DNA of 64,000 bases, taken from positions 2,728,001 through 2,792,000 of the forward strand of contig NZ_JACHMG010000001.1 of NCBI RefSeq assembly GCF_014204865.1, written 5' to 3'. The number at the start of each line of letters is the position of its first letter. Positions within the stretch are counted from its first letter, which is position 1. The DNA comes from Amycolatopsis jiangsuensis (GTDB lineage: Bacteria > Actinomycetota > Actinomycetes > Mycobacteriales > Pseudonocardiaceae). A program made the position numbers and the translations under genes. Below, in pieces: positions 46,501 through 55,830 of this stretch. The notes under the pieces were generated by a model, which made no database searches, had not been told where the DNA came from, and saw only the letters and a program-made list of their open reading frames with translations.

Positions 46501-46989
46501 ACACGGCCCGGATTGGGCAGTGCGGCAGTGCGGTGCAGTACGCCGACCGGACCAGGAAGAGGCACGCTCGGTCGGCGGCCGGGCGGCTTGGCGGTCAGGC
46601 GGCCGGCTTCGGCGGCTGGTAAGTCAGTCAGCGGCCCCGTCGGTTGGTAAGTCCGCCGGCCGGTTGGCCTGCTGGTGAGCCGGTCTGCTTGCCAGTCGGC
46701 CAATCAGCCGGCTGGCAAGCCGGTCAGGCGCACGCCGGTCAGACGCCAGTCGATCGCACGCCAGTCAGACGCACGCCGGTCAGACGCCGGTCGATCGCAC
46801 GCCGGTCAGACGCACGACGGTCGGTCAGTCACCGGTCAGCGGTCGGCTGGCTGGTAAGCAGAGAGGTCGATCGAGCAGGCAGGGCAGCCAGCAAGTTCAG
46901 TAAGTCCGGAGTCCCGGTCGAGCGTGAACGCGCCTCCGCCTCCCTCGCCGGCCATCACGCGAATCCAGCAAGTCCAGTGAAGCAACCGG
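46501..46989. repeat. Gap of degenerate GGTCAG/GTCGGC repeats
   Basis: 489 bp without a supportable gene. The clearest units are two 40-bp imperfect copies (46738-46777 and 46779-46818; period 41) built from GTCAGACGCC, GTCGATCGCACGCC and GTCAGACGCACG words; the flanks (46600-46735, 46820-46860) are looser GGTTGGTAAGTC and CGGTCAG variants. Lies between the lexA terminator and the end of the beta-propeller gene. Confidence 0.75.
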
Positions 46990-48045
46990 TCAGCGGCGAC
47001 GACTGCCACGGCGGCGGGTTCGGTTCAGCAGAAGCCAGGCGCCCAGGACCAGCGTGGCTGCGATTCCGGCTGCGGGCAGTACGGGTACGCCGGAGCCGCT
47101 CTCCTCGGTGGCGGCGGGGGCCTCGGCCGCGTCCGGGGTGGTGGACGAGGTGCCGGACGAGGTGGTGTCTGCCGTGGCGGGGCCGGTCGGTGACGTCACG
47201 AGGGCGGTCGCGTTCCGGATTGCGCGGACCGGTTGGCCGGTGCCCTCCCCTGCCGAGAGGAGGGTGCCGTCCGGTTCGAAAGCGATGGCCTCGCCTTGCT
47301 TCTCGTTCGGCAGGGCGACGCGGACCGGTTCGCGGCGCAGCGCGGCCGGCACGTCGCCGTCCGGGGCCGGGTACAGGTACACGTCGGTGTAAGTGCGCAG
47401 GGCCAGCACCGTCCCGTCGGCGCTGGTCGCTCCACCGGTCACCAGCACCGACCCGAACGAGCCGACCGGACCGCCGGGAGTGTCGGTGCTGTGCACGCGC
47501 AGGGTGCCGACCTGCTCCAGCGGCGTGGGACCGGGCGAGGCCAACGCGCCGGTCGGCCGGTACACCTTCGCGTCCCCCAGCACATCCTTGGTGACCAGGT
47601 ACGGAGTACCGGAACGGTCCAGCAGCAGAGCCTCGGAGTCGTGCGCGCCGTCCGGATAGGTCAGCCGATGCACGACGGCCGAGCCGCTGCCGGGCTTCAT
47701 CTCCAGCAACGCCACCGTGCCGCGCTGATGCCGGTTGTCACCGGTGTCGGACAGCCACAGCGTGCCGTCCGCGGCACGCGCCAGATCTTCGACGTCGTAC
47801 GGGTCGGTCGGGGCCGAGAGCACCTGCCGGACCCGGCACGTCCGGTCCAGCACGAAGACCTGCACCTTCGTGCCGCCGTCGTTGATCGCGTACCAGCGGT
47901 CGCCGTCCGAGACCAGGCCGGACAGCTCGCCCACGCGGGAATCGCCGACCCGGCACACCGTCTCCGGCGCGGGAGCCGGAACCGCCGCGGCGGGCAACGC
48001 CCCGACCAGCATCAGGACCGCCACCAAGGCCCAGACGACGCGCAC
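46990..48045 (-). CDS. Secreted, membrane-anchored beta-propeller-like protein
   Basis: 351 aa. Signal peptide (RVVWALVAVLMLVGALPAAAVPA), a region of repeated blades (GLVSDGDRWYAINDGG; VEDLARAADGTLWLSDTGDNRH; GAHDSEALLLDRSGTPYLVTKD; LALRTYTDVYLYP; QGEAIAFEPDGTLLSAGEG), a Thr/Ser/Pro/Ala linker (about 278-318), a membrane helix (about 319-340) and a basic tail RRRGSRRR. The blades resemble SdiA-regulated/esterase-like propellers that bind metal, but no function can be named. GTG start; GGAGG 11 bases upstream, just below a hairpin. Confidence 0.8.
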   Translation of the reverse strand: MRVVWALVAVLMLVGALPAAAVPAPAPETVCRVGDSRVGELSGLVSDGDRWYAINDGGTKVQVFVLDRTCRVRQVLSAPTDPYDVEDLARAADGTLWLSDTGDNRHQRGTVALLEMKPGSGSAVVHRLTYPDGAHDSEALLLDRSGTPYLVTKDVLGDAKVYRPTGALASPGPTPLEQVGTLRVHSTDTPGGPVGSFGSVLVTGGATSADGTVLALRTYTDVYLYPAPDGDVPAALRREPVRVALPNEKQGEAIAFEPDGTLLSAGEGTGQPVRAIRNATALVTSPTGPATADTTSSGTSSTTPDAAEAPAATEESGSGVPVLPAAGIAATLVLGAWLLLNRTRRRGSRRR

Positions 48046-48055
48046 CCGCTCACCT

Positions 48056-48091
48056 CCGTAGTGCGCGGACCGGGCCGGCCGCGCACTACGG
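48056..48091 (-). terminator. hflX terminator overlapping the next gene's SD
   Basis: Perfect 13-bp arms CCGTAGTGCGCGG (48056-48068) / CCGCGCACTACGG (48079-48091). On the transcript it follows hflX by 7 bp, and its last bases form part of the GGAGG used by the downstream beta-propeller gene. Confidence 0.75.
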
Positions 48092-48098
48092 AAGACGT

Positions 48099-49556
48099 TC
48101 AGAGCGCCGAGGAGTTGGTCTCGAACCGGCGCAGGGCCGCGGCCAGGTCCGCGCGGACCCGCACCACCAGCCGCGTGCCTTCGGCGACGTGCTCCTCCTC
48201 CAGCACCTCGCCCTCCGTGTGCGCCCGGGCCACCAGCTCGCCCCTCGCGTACGGCACCAGCACGTCGATCTGCCGGTCCGGCCTCGGCAACCGCTCCGCG
48301 AGCGCCTCAGCCAGATCGGTGACGCCCGCGCCGGTGCGCGCGGACACCTGCACCGAACCGGGCAGCGCGTGCCGCAACCGGGCCAGCGTGACCTCGTCGG
48401 CGGTGTCCGCCTTGTTGATCACCAGCAGCTCCGGCGGCAACGGTTCCTTGCGGCTGCGGGTGATCTCGCCAAGCACCTCGTGCACCGCGTTGACCTGGTC
48501 CTCCGGCGCCGGATCGGAGCCGTCGACGATGTGCAGCAGCAGGTCGGCGTCGGCGGCCTCCTCGAGCGTGGAACGGAACGCGTCCACCAGCTGGTGCGGC
48601 AGGTGCCGGACGAATCCGACGGTGTCGGTGAGGGTGAACGCTCGCCCGTCGGCCGTGCGCGAACGCCGGGTGGTCGGGTCCAGAGTGGCGAACAGCGCGT
48701 CCTCCACCAGCACTCCCGCCCCGGTCAGCGCGTTGAGCAGGCTCGACTTACCGGCGTTGGTGTAGCCGACGATGGCCACGCTCGGCACCTCGTTGGCCAC
48801 CCGCCGGCCGCGCTTGGTCTCGCGGATGGTGTCCATCGCGGCGATCTCGCGGCGCAGCTTGGCCACCCGCTTGCCGATCCGCCGCCGGTCGGTCTCCAGC
48901 TTCGTCTCACCGGGACCACGCAGGCCCACGCCGCCGTTCGCGCCGCCGGCGCGGCCACCGGCCTGCCGGGACAGCGCCGAACCCCACCCGCGCAACCGCG
49001 GGACCAGGTACTGCAGCTGGGCCAGCTCGACCTGCGCCTTGCCCTCACGGGAGCGGGCGTGCTGGGCGAAGATGTCCAGGATCAGCGCGGTCCGGTCGAT
49101 CACCTTGACCTTGACCTTGTCCTCCAGCTGACGCAGCTGGCCGGGCGAAAGCTCCCCGTCGCAGACCACCGTGTCGGCGCCGGTGGCCACGACCACGTCC
49201 CGCAGCTCCCGCACCTTGCCGGAGCCGATGTAGGTGGCCGGGTCGGGTTTCGTGCGCCGCTGGACGAGTCCCTCGAGCACCTCGGAACCGGCTGTCTCGG
49301 CCAGCCTCGCCAGCTCGGCCAGCGAGGCCTCGGACTGCGCCGCGGCGCCCTCGGTCCACACGCCGACCAGCACGACGCGCTCGAGCCTCAGCTGCCGGTA
49401 CTCGACCTCGGTGATGTCCTCGAGTTCGGTGGACAGGCCCGCGACCCGGCGCAGTGACGCCCGGTCCTCGAGCTCCATCTCACCGACCGAGGGATCCGAG
49501 GGATCCACTGCGTCGAACCCGGCGTCGTTCGGATCGTTGTGTGTCAGTTCTGTCAT
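48099..49556 (-). CDS. hflX: Ribosome-associated GTPase HflX
   Basis: 485 aa. N-terminal HflX domain (PATYIGSGKVRELRD; VFDRTALILDIF-like VIDRTALILDIFAQHARSREGKAQVELAQLQY), then a linker with GGRAGGANGGVGLRGPGETKLETDRRRI, and a G domain: P-loop GYTNAGKSS (about 264-272), DTVGF (G3) and NKAD (G4). Splits or rescues stalled ribosomes. Position next to dapF and miaA agrees with the M. tuberculosis block hflX-dapF-miaA (Rv2725c-Rv2727c). The stretch of about 45 residues before the HflX domain is acidic. Confidence 0.95.
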   Translation of the reverse strand: MTELTHNDPNDAGFDAVDPSDPSVGEMELEDRASLRRVAGLSTELEDITEVEYRQLRLERVVLVGVWTEGAAAQSEASLAELARLAETAGSEVLEGLVQRRTKPDPATYIGSGKVRELRDVVVATGADTVVCDGELSPGQLRQLEDKVKVKVIDRTALILDIFAQHARSREGKAQVELAQLQYLVPRLRGWGSALSRQAGGRAGGANGGVGLRGPGETKLETDRRRIGKRVAKLRREIAAMDTIRETKRGRRVANEVPSVAIVGYTNAGKSSLLNALTGAGVLVEDALFATLDPTTRRSRTADGRAFTLTDTVGFVRHLPHQLVDAFRSTLEEAADADLLLHIVDGSDPAPEDQVNAVHEVLGEITRSRKEPLPPELLVINKADTADEVTLARLRHALPGSVQVSARTGAGVTDLAEALAERLPRPDRQIDVLVPYARGELVARAHTEGEVLEEEHVAEGTRLVVRVRADLAAALRRFETNSSAL

Positions 49557-49599
49557 CGTGCCTCCATGCTCCCACGATTCGGCGCCGGAGCCGAGCGGA

Positions 49600-50109
49600 T
49601 TACCTGCCGGGATAGATCGAGACGTAGATCGCGGTGCGGTCCGCGGCGGGATCCGGGGCCCGGTCGCGGAACTCGTCGAGCAGCTCGGACAGCCGGTCCC
49701 GGAGCTCGCCGACCGCCTCCGGTGCCAGTTTGACCACCAGCCGGCTGGCGTCGACTTCGGCCGGATCGGCTTCGGCCAGCTCGGCGAGGAACGCTTCCAG
49801 CATGGCTTCGCCGACCGCGGCCTCCGGCGGATCGTTCGCCAGCTCCCAGGAAAGACCGGTCGACAGGTACGGGATCTCCTTCGCCCCGCGCGCGCCGCGC
49901 CGGACCTCTTGCGGGATGAGGAAACCGGTGTCGACCAGCCGTCGCACGTGATGCAGCGTGGTCGCCGGGTCGCGGCCGAGCCGCCGCGCCAGCTCCTTGT
50001 TCGTCATCGCCTCGAAGGACGTCAACCGGATGATGCGCAGCCGTATTCCGGAGGCGAGCGCGGCCGCCTCGGCTTCGGTGGAGGATCGTCGTTTCCGCGC
50101 CACGCGCAC
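49600..50109 (-). CDS. ArsR-type winged-helix regulator
   Basis: 169 aa. Helix-turn-helix at about 18-75 (SGIRLRIIRLTSFEAMTNKELARRLGRDPATTLHHVRRLVDTGFL), then an effector-like C-terminal half with no cysteine metal site, so not a metal sensor. GTG at 50109 or 50103; no good SD, perhaps leaderless. Divergent from an MFS transporter with a 57-bp gap containing an inverted repeat; probably represses the transporter (inference). Confidence 0.85.
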   Translation of the reverse strand: MRVARKRRSSTEAEAAALASGIRLRIIRLTSFEAMTNKELARRLGRDPATTLHHVRRLVDTGFLIPQEVRRGARGAKEIPYLSTGLSWELANDPPEAAVGEAMLEAFLAELAEADPAEVDASRLVVKLAPEAVGELRDRLSELLDEFRDRAPDPAADRTAIYVSIYPGR

Positions 50110-50128
50110 AGCCTAGAGCCGCCCCAGT

Positions 50129-50146
50129 GATTGACAGTTTCCAATC
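50129..50146. promoter_or_regulatory. Inverted repeat over a TTGACA -35 element
   Basis: GATTG (50129-50133) / CAATC (50142-50146), overlapping TTGACA at 50131-50136. AACACT at 50154-50159 is 17 bp downstream and could be the -10. A likely ArsR-type operator for the divergent pair. Confidence 0.5.
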
Positions 50147-50166
50147 GCTGGCGAACACTCCCTCGG

Positions 50167-51420
50167 GTGAGACGCGACTCGTTGCTGTTCCACGCGGACT
50201 TCCGGCGGCTCTGGGCCGGTGACACCGCGAGCCAGCTCGGCACGTTCGTCGGCGCGACCGCGATCCCGCTGCTGGCCGCGGTCACGCTCGCCGCGACGCC
50301 GTTCGAGATGGGTCTGCTCACCGCTGCCGAGACGGTGGGGTTCCTGCTCATCGGGCTGCCTGCCGGGGTGTGGGTGGACCGGCTGCGCAAGCGGCCGCTG
50401 ATGCTGGCCGCCGATCTGGTCCGCGCCGTGCTGCTGCTGAGCATCCCGGCCGCGTGGTGGACGGGCGTGCTGACCATGACGCAGGTACTCGCCGTCGTGC
50501 TGTTCACCGGCTTCGCCACGGTCTTCTTCGACGTGTCCTACCAGGCCTACCTGCCCGCGCTCGTCGGCCGCCGACGGCTGCTGGAGGGCAACGCGAAGCT
50601 GCAAGGCGTGCAGTCGTCGGCACAGATCGCCGGACCGAGCCTGGCCGGCGTGCTCGTGCAGTTCCTCGGCGCCGCGAGCACGATCGTGGTCACCGGCGCG
50701 GGCTACCTCACCTCGGCACTGTGCCTGTGGCGGATCCGCACCGTGGAAGCGAGCGGCAGCCGCACGGGGCGCGAACGGCTGCTGCCGCAGATGGTCGAGG
50801 GCCTGCGGTTCGTGACGGCCGACCGGCCGCTGCGCGCGATCGTCGCGTGCACCGCGACGGCGAACCTCTTCGGCGCGGCCGCGCAGGCGGTCGAGGTGCT
50901 TTTCCTGACCCGCCGGGCCGGGCTCGCCCCCGCCGAGGTCGGGGTACTGCTCGCGGTGGGCGGCGTCGGCGGGATCGTGGCCGCGCTGTGTGCCGGCCCG
51001 GTCATCCGGCGGCTCGGGCAGGCGCGGTCGATCTGGCTGGTGCCGGTGCTGGTCTGGCCGGGGAATCTGCTGGTCCCGCTGGCCGGGCCGGGCTGGCGGC
51101 TGCCGCTCGCCGGACTCGGGCTCGCCGCGGCCGGATTCGGCGTGATCCTCTACAACGTCGCCCAGGTCTCCTACCGCCAGGCGATCACCCCGGACCGGCT
51201 GCTCGGCCGGGTGAACGCGAGCGTCCGGTTCGTGGTGTGGGGAGCGATGCCGCTCGGCGGGCTGCTGGGTGGGGCGCTCGGCGAAGGGCTGGGGCTGACC
51301 GGTGCGCTGTGGGTGGCGCTGGCCGGAGAGCTCACCGGCGCGCTCTGGGTGATCTGCTCTCCGTTGCGGCACATGCGGAATCTTCCCGTCGCGCCGGACA
51401 CCGCAGTGCCCGCCGGATGA
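50167..51420 (+). CDS. MFS transporter, drug-efflux type
   Basis: 417 aa with about 12 membrane helices. The loop between helices 2 and 3 has GVWVDRLRKRPLMLAADLVRA, the GxxxDRxxRR-like motif A of MFS drug/H+ antiporters (DHA3/enterobactin-exporter type). GTG at 50167 gives RRDSLLFHADFRRLWAGDTASQLG, the usual start of this subfamily. Substrate unknown. Divergent from the ArsR-type gene, and followed after 49 bp by valS on the same strand. Confidence 0.88.
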   Translation: MRRDSLLFHADFRRLWAGDTASQLGTFVGATAIPLLAAVTLAATPFEMGLLTAAETVGFLLIGLPAGVWVDRLRKRPLMLAADLVRAVLLLSIPAAWWTGVLTMTQVLAVVLFTGFATVFFDVSYQAYLPALVGRRRLLEGNAKLQGVQSSAQIAGPSLAGVLVQFLGAASTIVVTGAGYLTSALCLWRIRTVEASGSRTGRERLLPQMVEGLRFVTADRPLRAIVACTATANLFGAAAQAVEVLFLTRRAGLAPAEVGVLLAVGGVGGIVAALCAGPVIRRLGQARSIWLVPVLVWPGNLLVPLAGPGWRLPLAGLGLAAAGFGVILYNVAQVSYRQAITPDRLLGRVNASVRFVVWGAMPLGGLLGGALGEGLGLTGALWVALAGELTGALWVICSPLRHMRNLPVAPDTAVPAG

Positions 51421-51469
51421 GCGCCGGGCGGCGTCGGAAACCGCTGTACCGGCTGGGTAAAGTCGGCTC

Positions 51470-53986
51470 ATGAAACCCACTCCCGAAGTCCCGCGCAAGG
51501 TCGGTGTCGACGGACTCGAAGCCAAGTGGGTACCGGTATGGGAACACGACGGCGTTTACCGGTTCGACCGCACGCGGGGCGAGGTCTACTCGATCGACAC
51601 CCCGCCGCTGACCGCCAGCGGTTCGCTGCACATCGGGCACGTGTTCTCCTACACCCACACCGACGTCCTCGCGCGCTACCAGCGGATGCGCGGGCGTTCG
51701 GTGTTCTACCCGGTCGGCTGGGACGACAACGGCCTGCCCACCGAGCGCCGGGTGCAGAACCACTTCGGCGTGCGCTGCGAGCCCGCCGTGGCCTACGACC
51801 CCGCGTTCACCCCACCGGACAAGCCGGGGAAGAACGCGATACCGGTGTCCCGGCGGAACTTCGTCAAGCTGTGCCGCGCACTGTCCGAAGAGGACGAGAA
51901 GGTGTTCGAGGACGTCTGGCGGCGGATCGGGCTGTCGGTGGACTGGACGCTGGCCTACCAGACCATCGACCCGGCGACCACGCAGATCTCGCAACGCGCC
52001 TTCCTGCGCAACCTCGCCCGCGGCGAGGCCTACCAGTCCGAAGCCCCGACGCTGTGGGACGTCACCTTCCGCACCGCGGTCGCGCAAGCCGAGCTCGAAG
52101 ACCGTGAACGGCCGGGCGCCTACCACGATCTGGTGTTCACCGCCGGAGACGGCGCCGAGGTGCTGATCTCCACCACGCGTCCGGAGTTGCTGCCCGCCTG
52201 CGTCGCGCTGGTGGCGCACCCGGACGACGAGCGCTACCACCACCTGTTCGGGCAGACCGTGCGCACTCCGGTGTTCGGCGCCGAGGTGCCGGTGCACGCA
52301 CATCACCTCGCGGACCCGGACAAGGGCACCGGTATCGCGATGGTGTGCACGTTCGGCGACACCACGGACGTCACCTGGTGGCGTGCGCTGCGGCTGGAGA
52401 CCCGGCCGGTCCTGGGGCGCGACGGGCGGTTCCGGCCCGAAGCACCGCACGGGGTGTCCGCGGAGGCGTACGCGCCGCTGGCCGGCAAGACCGTCCACAC
52501 CGGACGGCAGATTCTGGTGGAGGCCCTGCGGGAAACCGGTGCGCTGCGTGGGGAACCGCGGCCGATCACGCATCCGGTGAAGTTCTACGAGAAGGGCGAC
52601 AAGCCGCTCGAAATCGTCACCAGTCGGCAGTGGTACCTGCGCAACGGCGGCCGTGACGAGGACCTGCGTGCCAGGCTGCTCGGCCGCGGTGCCGAGCTGA
52701 ACTGGGTGCCGCCGCACATGCAGGTGCGCTACCGCAGCTGGGTCGAAGGGCTCACCAGCGACTGGCTGATCAGCCGCCAGCGGTTCTTCGGCGTGCCGAT
52801 CCCGGTCTGGTACCCGCTGGACGAGCACGGCGAGCCTGACCACGGCTCGGTGCTGGTCCCGGACGACGCGAGCCTGCCGGTCGACCCGAGCACCGACGTG
52901 CCGCCGGGCCACACCGAGGCGCAGCGGGACTCCCCCGGCGGGTTCACCGCCGAGCCGGACGTGATGGACACCTGGGCCACGTCGTCGCTCACCCCGCAGA
53001 TCGCCGGCCGCTGGAGTCTCGACGACGACCTGTTCCGCCGCGTCTTCCCGTACTCGCTGCGGCCGCAGGCCCACGAGATCATCCGCACCTGGCTGTTCTC
53101 CACCGCGGTGCGCGCCGAGCTGGAGGAGGGGGTGCTGCCGTGGCGTGACGCGGTGATCTCCGGCTGGGTGCTCGATCCGGACCGCAAGAAGATGTCGAAG
53201 TCGGTCGGCAACGTGGTGACCCCGGCCGACCTGCTGGAACGGCACGGGTCCGACGCGGTGCGCTACTGGGCGGCGAGCGCCCGCCCCGGCGTGGACACGG
53301 CGGTGGACGAGGGGCAGATGAAAGTCGGCCGCCGGCTCGCGACGAAACTGCTGAACGTGAGCCGGTTCGTGCTGGGGCTCGGGCTGCCCGCGCCGGACGC
53401 GGTGGCCACCGAAGCGCTGGACCGGTCCCTGCTCGCCCTGCTCGGCCGGGTGATCGAGGACGCGACCACTGCGTTCGAGGCGCTGGACCAGGCTCGCGCC
53501 CTGCAGGCGACCGAGACGTTCTTCTGGACGTTCTGCGACGACTACGTGGAGCTGGTGAAGGGCCGCGCGTACGGCGACCTCGGCGAGGCCGCGGCCGAAT
53601 CCGCCCGGGTGGCGCTGACGACGGCGCTCTCCGCGCTGGTGCGGATGCTCGCCCCGGTCGTGGCGTTCGCGGCCGAGGAGGTGTGGTCGTGGTGGCAGGA
53701 GGGTTCGGTGCACCGCGCGCCGTGGCCGGCCGCGCCCGGCGGTGACGGCGATCCCGGCCTGCTCCCGCTCGCCGGCTCGGTCATCGCGGCGGTGCGGCGG
53801 GCCAAGAGCGACGCGAAGGTGTCGATGCGGTCCGCCGTGGAAAGCCTCGCGGTGACCGCGCCGGCCCGGCTGCTCGCCGAGTTCGGCGAGGTCGCCGCTG
53901 ACGTCCGCCTCGCCGGTGCGGTCACCACCGTGACCACTCACGAAGGCGAAGGTGACCTCGCGGTCGAGGTGACGATCGGCGCGTGA
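51470..53986 (+). CDS. valS: Valyl-tRNA synthetase, archaeal/Rickettsia-like short form
   Basis: 838 aa class I synthetase. HIGH motif at 54-57 within PPLTASGSLHIGHVFSYTHTD, KMSKS at 574-578, CP1 editing domain (about 190-330; STTRPELLPACVALVAHPDD). The catalytic block TASGSLHIGHVFSYTH and WDDNGLPTERRVQNHF differ from the PPPNVTGSLHMGHAF block of the usual bacterial ValRS and match the archaeal-like form. The C-terminal coiled-coil arm of standard bacterial ValRS is absent. ATG has no strong SD (GGGTAAAG). Whether it is the only ValRS in this genome cannot be seen here. Confidence 0.92.
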   Translation: MKPTPEVPRKVGVDGLEAKWVPVWEHDGVYRFDRTRGEVYSIDTPPLTASGSLHIGHVFSYTHTDVLARYQRMRGRSVFYPVGWDDNGLPTERRVQNHFGVRCEPAVAYDPAFTPPDKPGKNAIPVSRRNFVKLCRALSEEDEKVFEDVWRRIGLSVDWTLAYQTIDPATTQISQRAFLRNLARGEAYQSEAPTLWDVTFRTAVAQAELEDRERPGAYHDLVFTAGDGAEVLISTTRPELLPACVALVAHPDDERYHHLFGQTVRTPVFGAEVPVHAHHLADPDKGTGIAMVCTFGDTTDVTWWRALRLETRPVLGRDGRFRPEAPHGVSAEAYAPLAGKTVHTGRQILVEALRETGALRGEPRPITHPVKFYEKGDKPLEIVTSRQWYLRNGGRDEDLRARLLGRGAELNWVPPHMQVRYRSWVEGLTSDWLISRQRFFGVPIPVWYPLDEHGEPDHGSVLVPDDASLPVDPSTDVPPGHTEAQRDSPGGFTAEPDVMDTWATSSLTPQIAGRWSLDDDLFRRVFPYSLRPQAHEIIRTWLFSTAVRAELEEGVLPWRDAVISGWVLDPDRKKMSKSVGNVVTPADLLERHGSDAVRYWAASARPGVDTAVDEGQMKVGRRLATKLLNVSRFVLGLGLPAPDAVATEALDRSLLALLGRVIEDATTAFEALDQARALQATETFFWTFCDDYVELVKGRAYGDLGEAAAESARVALTTALSALVRMLAPVVAFAAEEVWSWWQEGSVHRAPWPAAPGGDGDPGLLPLAGSVIAAVRRAKSDAKVSMRSAVESLAVTAPARLLAEFGEVAADVRLAGAVTTVTTHEGEGDLAVEVTIGA

Positions 53987-54010
53987 GCGTGCGGTCGGGC
54001 GCCATCGAGG

Positions 54011-54055
54011 TCGTGAAGGCCCCTTGACGGAAATCCCCTGAAGGGGCCTTCACGA
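54011..54055. terminator. Bidirectional terminator between valS and dapF
   Basis: Perfect 15-bp arms TCGTGAAGGCCCCTT (54011-54025) / AAGGGGCCTTCACGA (54041-54055) between two converging genes. Confidence 0.85.
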
Positions 54056-54063
54056 TCAGGCGG

Positions 54064-54900
54064 TCAGGAAGCGCTGGAGCCGGCCGCGGCCCACCAGGCC
54101 TCGTCCAGCTCGCCGCGTGCGACGAGCTCCGCCGGGCCGCTGAGCGTGGCCGAACCGCGTTCGACGGTGACCACCACCCGCCCGCCTGGGATGTCCACTG
54201 TGGACTCCCCGGCGTCGGTGCCCGCCAGGTGCAGTGCGGCGGCCACCGCGGCCACCGTGCCGGTGCCGCAGGCGCGGGTCTCCCCCACGCCGCGCTCGTG
54301 CACGCGCATCCGCAACGCACCGTCGCCGAGCAGGTTGACGAATTCCAGGTTCACCCCCGCCGGGAACACGTCGTGATCGAAATCGGGCTGCTCGCGCAGG
54401 TCCAGGCCGGCCACGTCGTCATTCAGGACGGACACCAGGTGCGGGTTGCCGACGTCGACGGCCACCCCGGAGAACGGCCGCCCGGCCACCACGGTGACCG
54501 AGGTGCCGGTGATCGTGGCCGGTCCCATGTGCACGGTGACGGAACGGTCCGGGTGCACGGTGACCGGCCGGTCCCCCGCCCGGCTGCCCACGGTGAACTC
54601 CCCCTGCGCGGCGAGTCCGGAGTCGACCAGGTAGCGGGCGAAGACCCGCACGCCGTTGCCGCACATCTCGGCGATCGAGCCATCGGCGTTGCGGTAGTCC
54701 ATGAACCACTCGCCGTCGGATTCCACGCCGAGCGCACTCGCCCGCACCACGCGCAGCACGCCGTCGGCTCCCAGCCCGCGCTGCCGGTCGCACAGCGCCG
54801 CGACGCGCTCCGGCGTCAGGTCCAGCCGGCCGGCCGGATCGGGCAGCAGCACGAAGTCGTTCTGCGTGCCGTGGCCCTTCAGGAACTCGATACCGCCCAT
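54064..54900 (-). CDS. dapF: Diaminopimelate epimerase
   Basis: 278 aa. Converts LL- to meso-diaminopimelate for lysine and peptidoglycan. The two catalytic cysteines are Cys80 ([15 protein letters not shown]) and Cys211 ([12 protein letters not shown]). N-terminal [16 protein letters not shown] and [10 protein letters not shown] are typical. Length is normal. Follows miaA by 9 bp in the same direction (miaA stop 54910, dapF start 54900), so they are likely cotranscribed. Confidence 0.95.
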   Translation of the reverse strand: MGGIEFLKGHGTQNDFVLLPDPAGRLDLTPERVAALCDRQRGLGADGVLRVVRASALGVESDGEWFMDYRNADGSIAEMCGNGVRVFARYLVDSGLAAQGEFTVGSRAGDRPVTVHPDRSVTVHMGPATITGTSVTVVAGRPFSGVAVDVGNPHLVSVLNDDVAGLDLREQPDFDHDVFPAGVNLEFVNLLGDGALRMRVHERGVGETRACGTGTVAAVAAALHLAGTDAGESTVDIPGGRVVVTVERGSATLSGPAELVARGELDEAWWAAAGSSAS

Positions 54901-54909
54901 GGCTCCAGG

Positions 54910-55830
54910 TTACTGGGCGAGCACGGTGAGAACCCGCGCGGCCAGGTCCGGTTCCGCACCGTCGAACCACCGGATCCGCTGGTCCCGGCGGAACCACGAG
55001 CGCTGCCGGCGCACGAACCGGCGAGTGGCCTGCGCGGTCGCCGCGGCGGCCGCGGGGAAATCACCCGCGCCGTCCAGCTCCGCGAGCACCTGCTGGTAGC
55101 CGAGCGCCCGCGAAGCGGTCTTCCCCTCCCGCAGGCCACGGCCGGCCAGCTCGCGGACCTCGGCCACCAGCCCGGCCGCGAACATCCGCTCCACCCGCAG
55201 GTCGACGCGCTCGTCGAGAGCGGCGGGCTCGCGGTCCACCCCGATCAGCACGGTCCCGTAGCGAGCGGGCCCCGGCTTCGGCAGGTTCGCCGAGAAGGGT
55301 TCGCCGGTGATCTCGATGACCTCGAGTGCCCGCACGATCCGGCGCGTGTTCGTGGGCAGGATCGCGGCCGCCGCGGCCGGATCCCGCTCGGCCAGGCGCG
55401 AGTGCAGCGCTGCGGTGCCGAGGCCTGCCGCCTCCTCGTCGAGCCTGGCCCGGATCGCCGGATCGGTGCCGGGAAACCGCAGATCGTCGAGCACCGCCTG
55501 CACGTAGAGCCCGGAACCACCGGTCAGGACCGGCACCCGCCCCGCCGCGCGAATCCGCTCGATCGTGCGCCGGGCGGCATGCTGGTAGGCGGCCACCGAC
55601 GCCGTCTCGGTCACGTCGAGGACATCCAGCAGGTGGTGCGGTACCCCCCGGCGTTCCTCCCGGGTCGCCTTGGCCGTGCCGAGGTCCATCCCGCGGTAGA
55701 GCTGGAGCGCGTCGGCGTTCACGACCTCGCCGCCCAGCGCGAGGGCCAGCTCCACGGCCAGCGCCGTCTTCCCGGTGGCGGTGGGGCCGACGACGGCCAC
55801 CGGAACCGGCGGCTGAGCAGGGCTGATCAC
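54910..55830 (-). CDS. miaA: tRNA dimethylallyltransferase MiaA
   Basis: 306 aa. Adds the dimethylallyl group to A37 of tRNAs reading U-initial codons. P-loop GPTATGKT (15-22), [56 protein letters not shown], and the C-terminal tRNA-binding [20 protein letters not shown] at 55830 fits other MiaA N-termini; further GTGs upstream (55863, 55869) are possible. MiaB, the next enzyme in making ms2i6A37, is encoded 3 kb away on the same strand. Confidence 0.94.
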   Translation of the reverse strand: MISPAQPPVPVAVVGPTATGKTALAVELALALGGEVVNADALQLYRGMDLGTAKATREERRGVPHHLLDVLDVTETASVAAYQHAARRTIERIRAAGRVPVLTGGSGLYVQAVLDDLRFPGTDPAIRARLDEEAAGLGTAALHSRLAERDPAAAAAILPTNTRRIVRALEVIEITGEPFSANLPKPGPARYGTVLIGVDREPAALDERVDLRVERMFAAGLVAEVRELAGRGLREGKTASRALGYQQVLAELDGAGDFPAAAAATAQATRRFVRRQRSWFRRDQRIRWFDGAEPDLAARVLTVLAQ

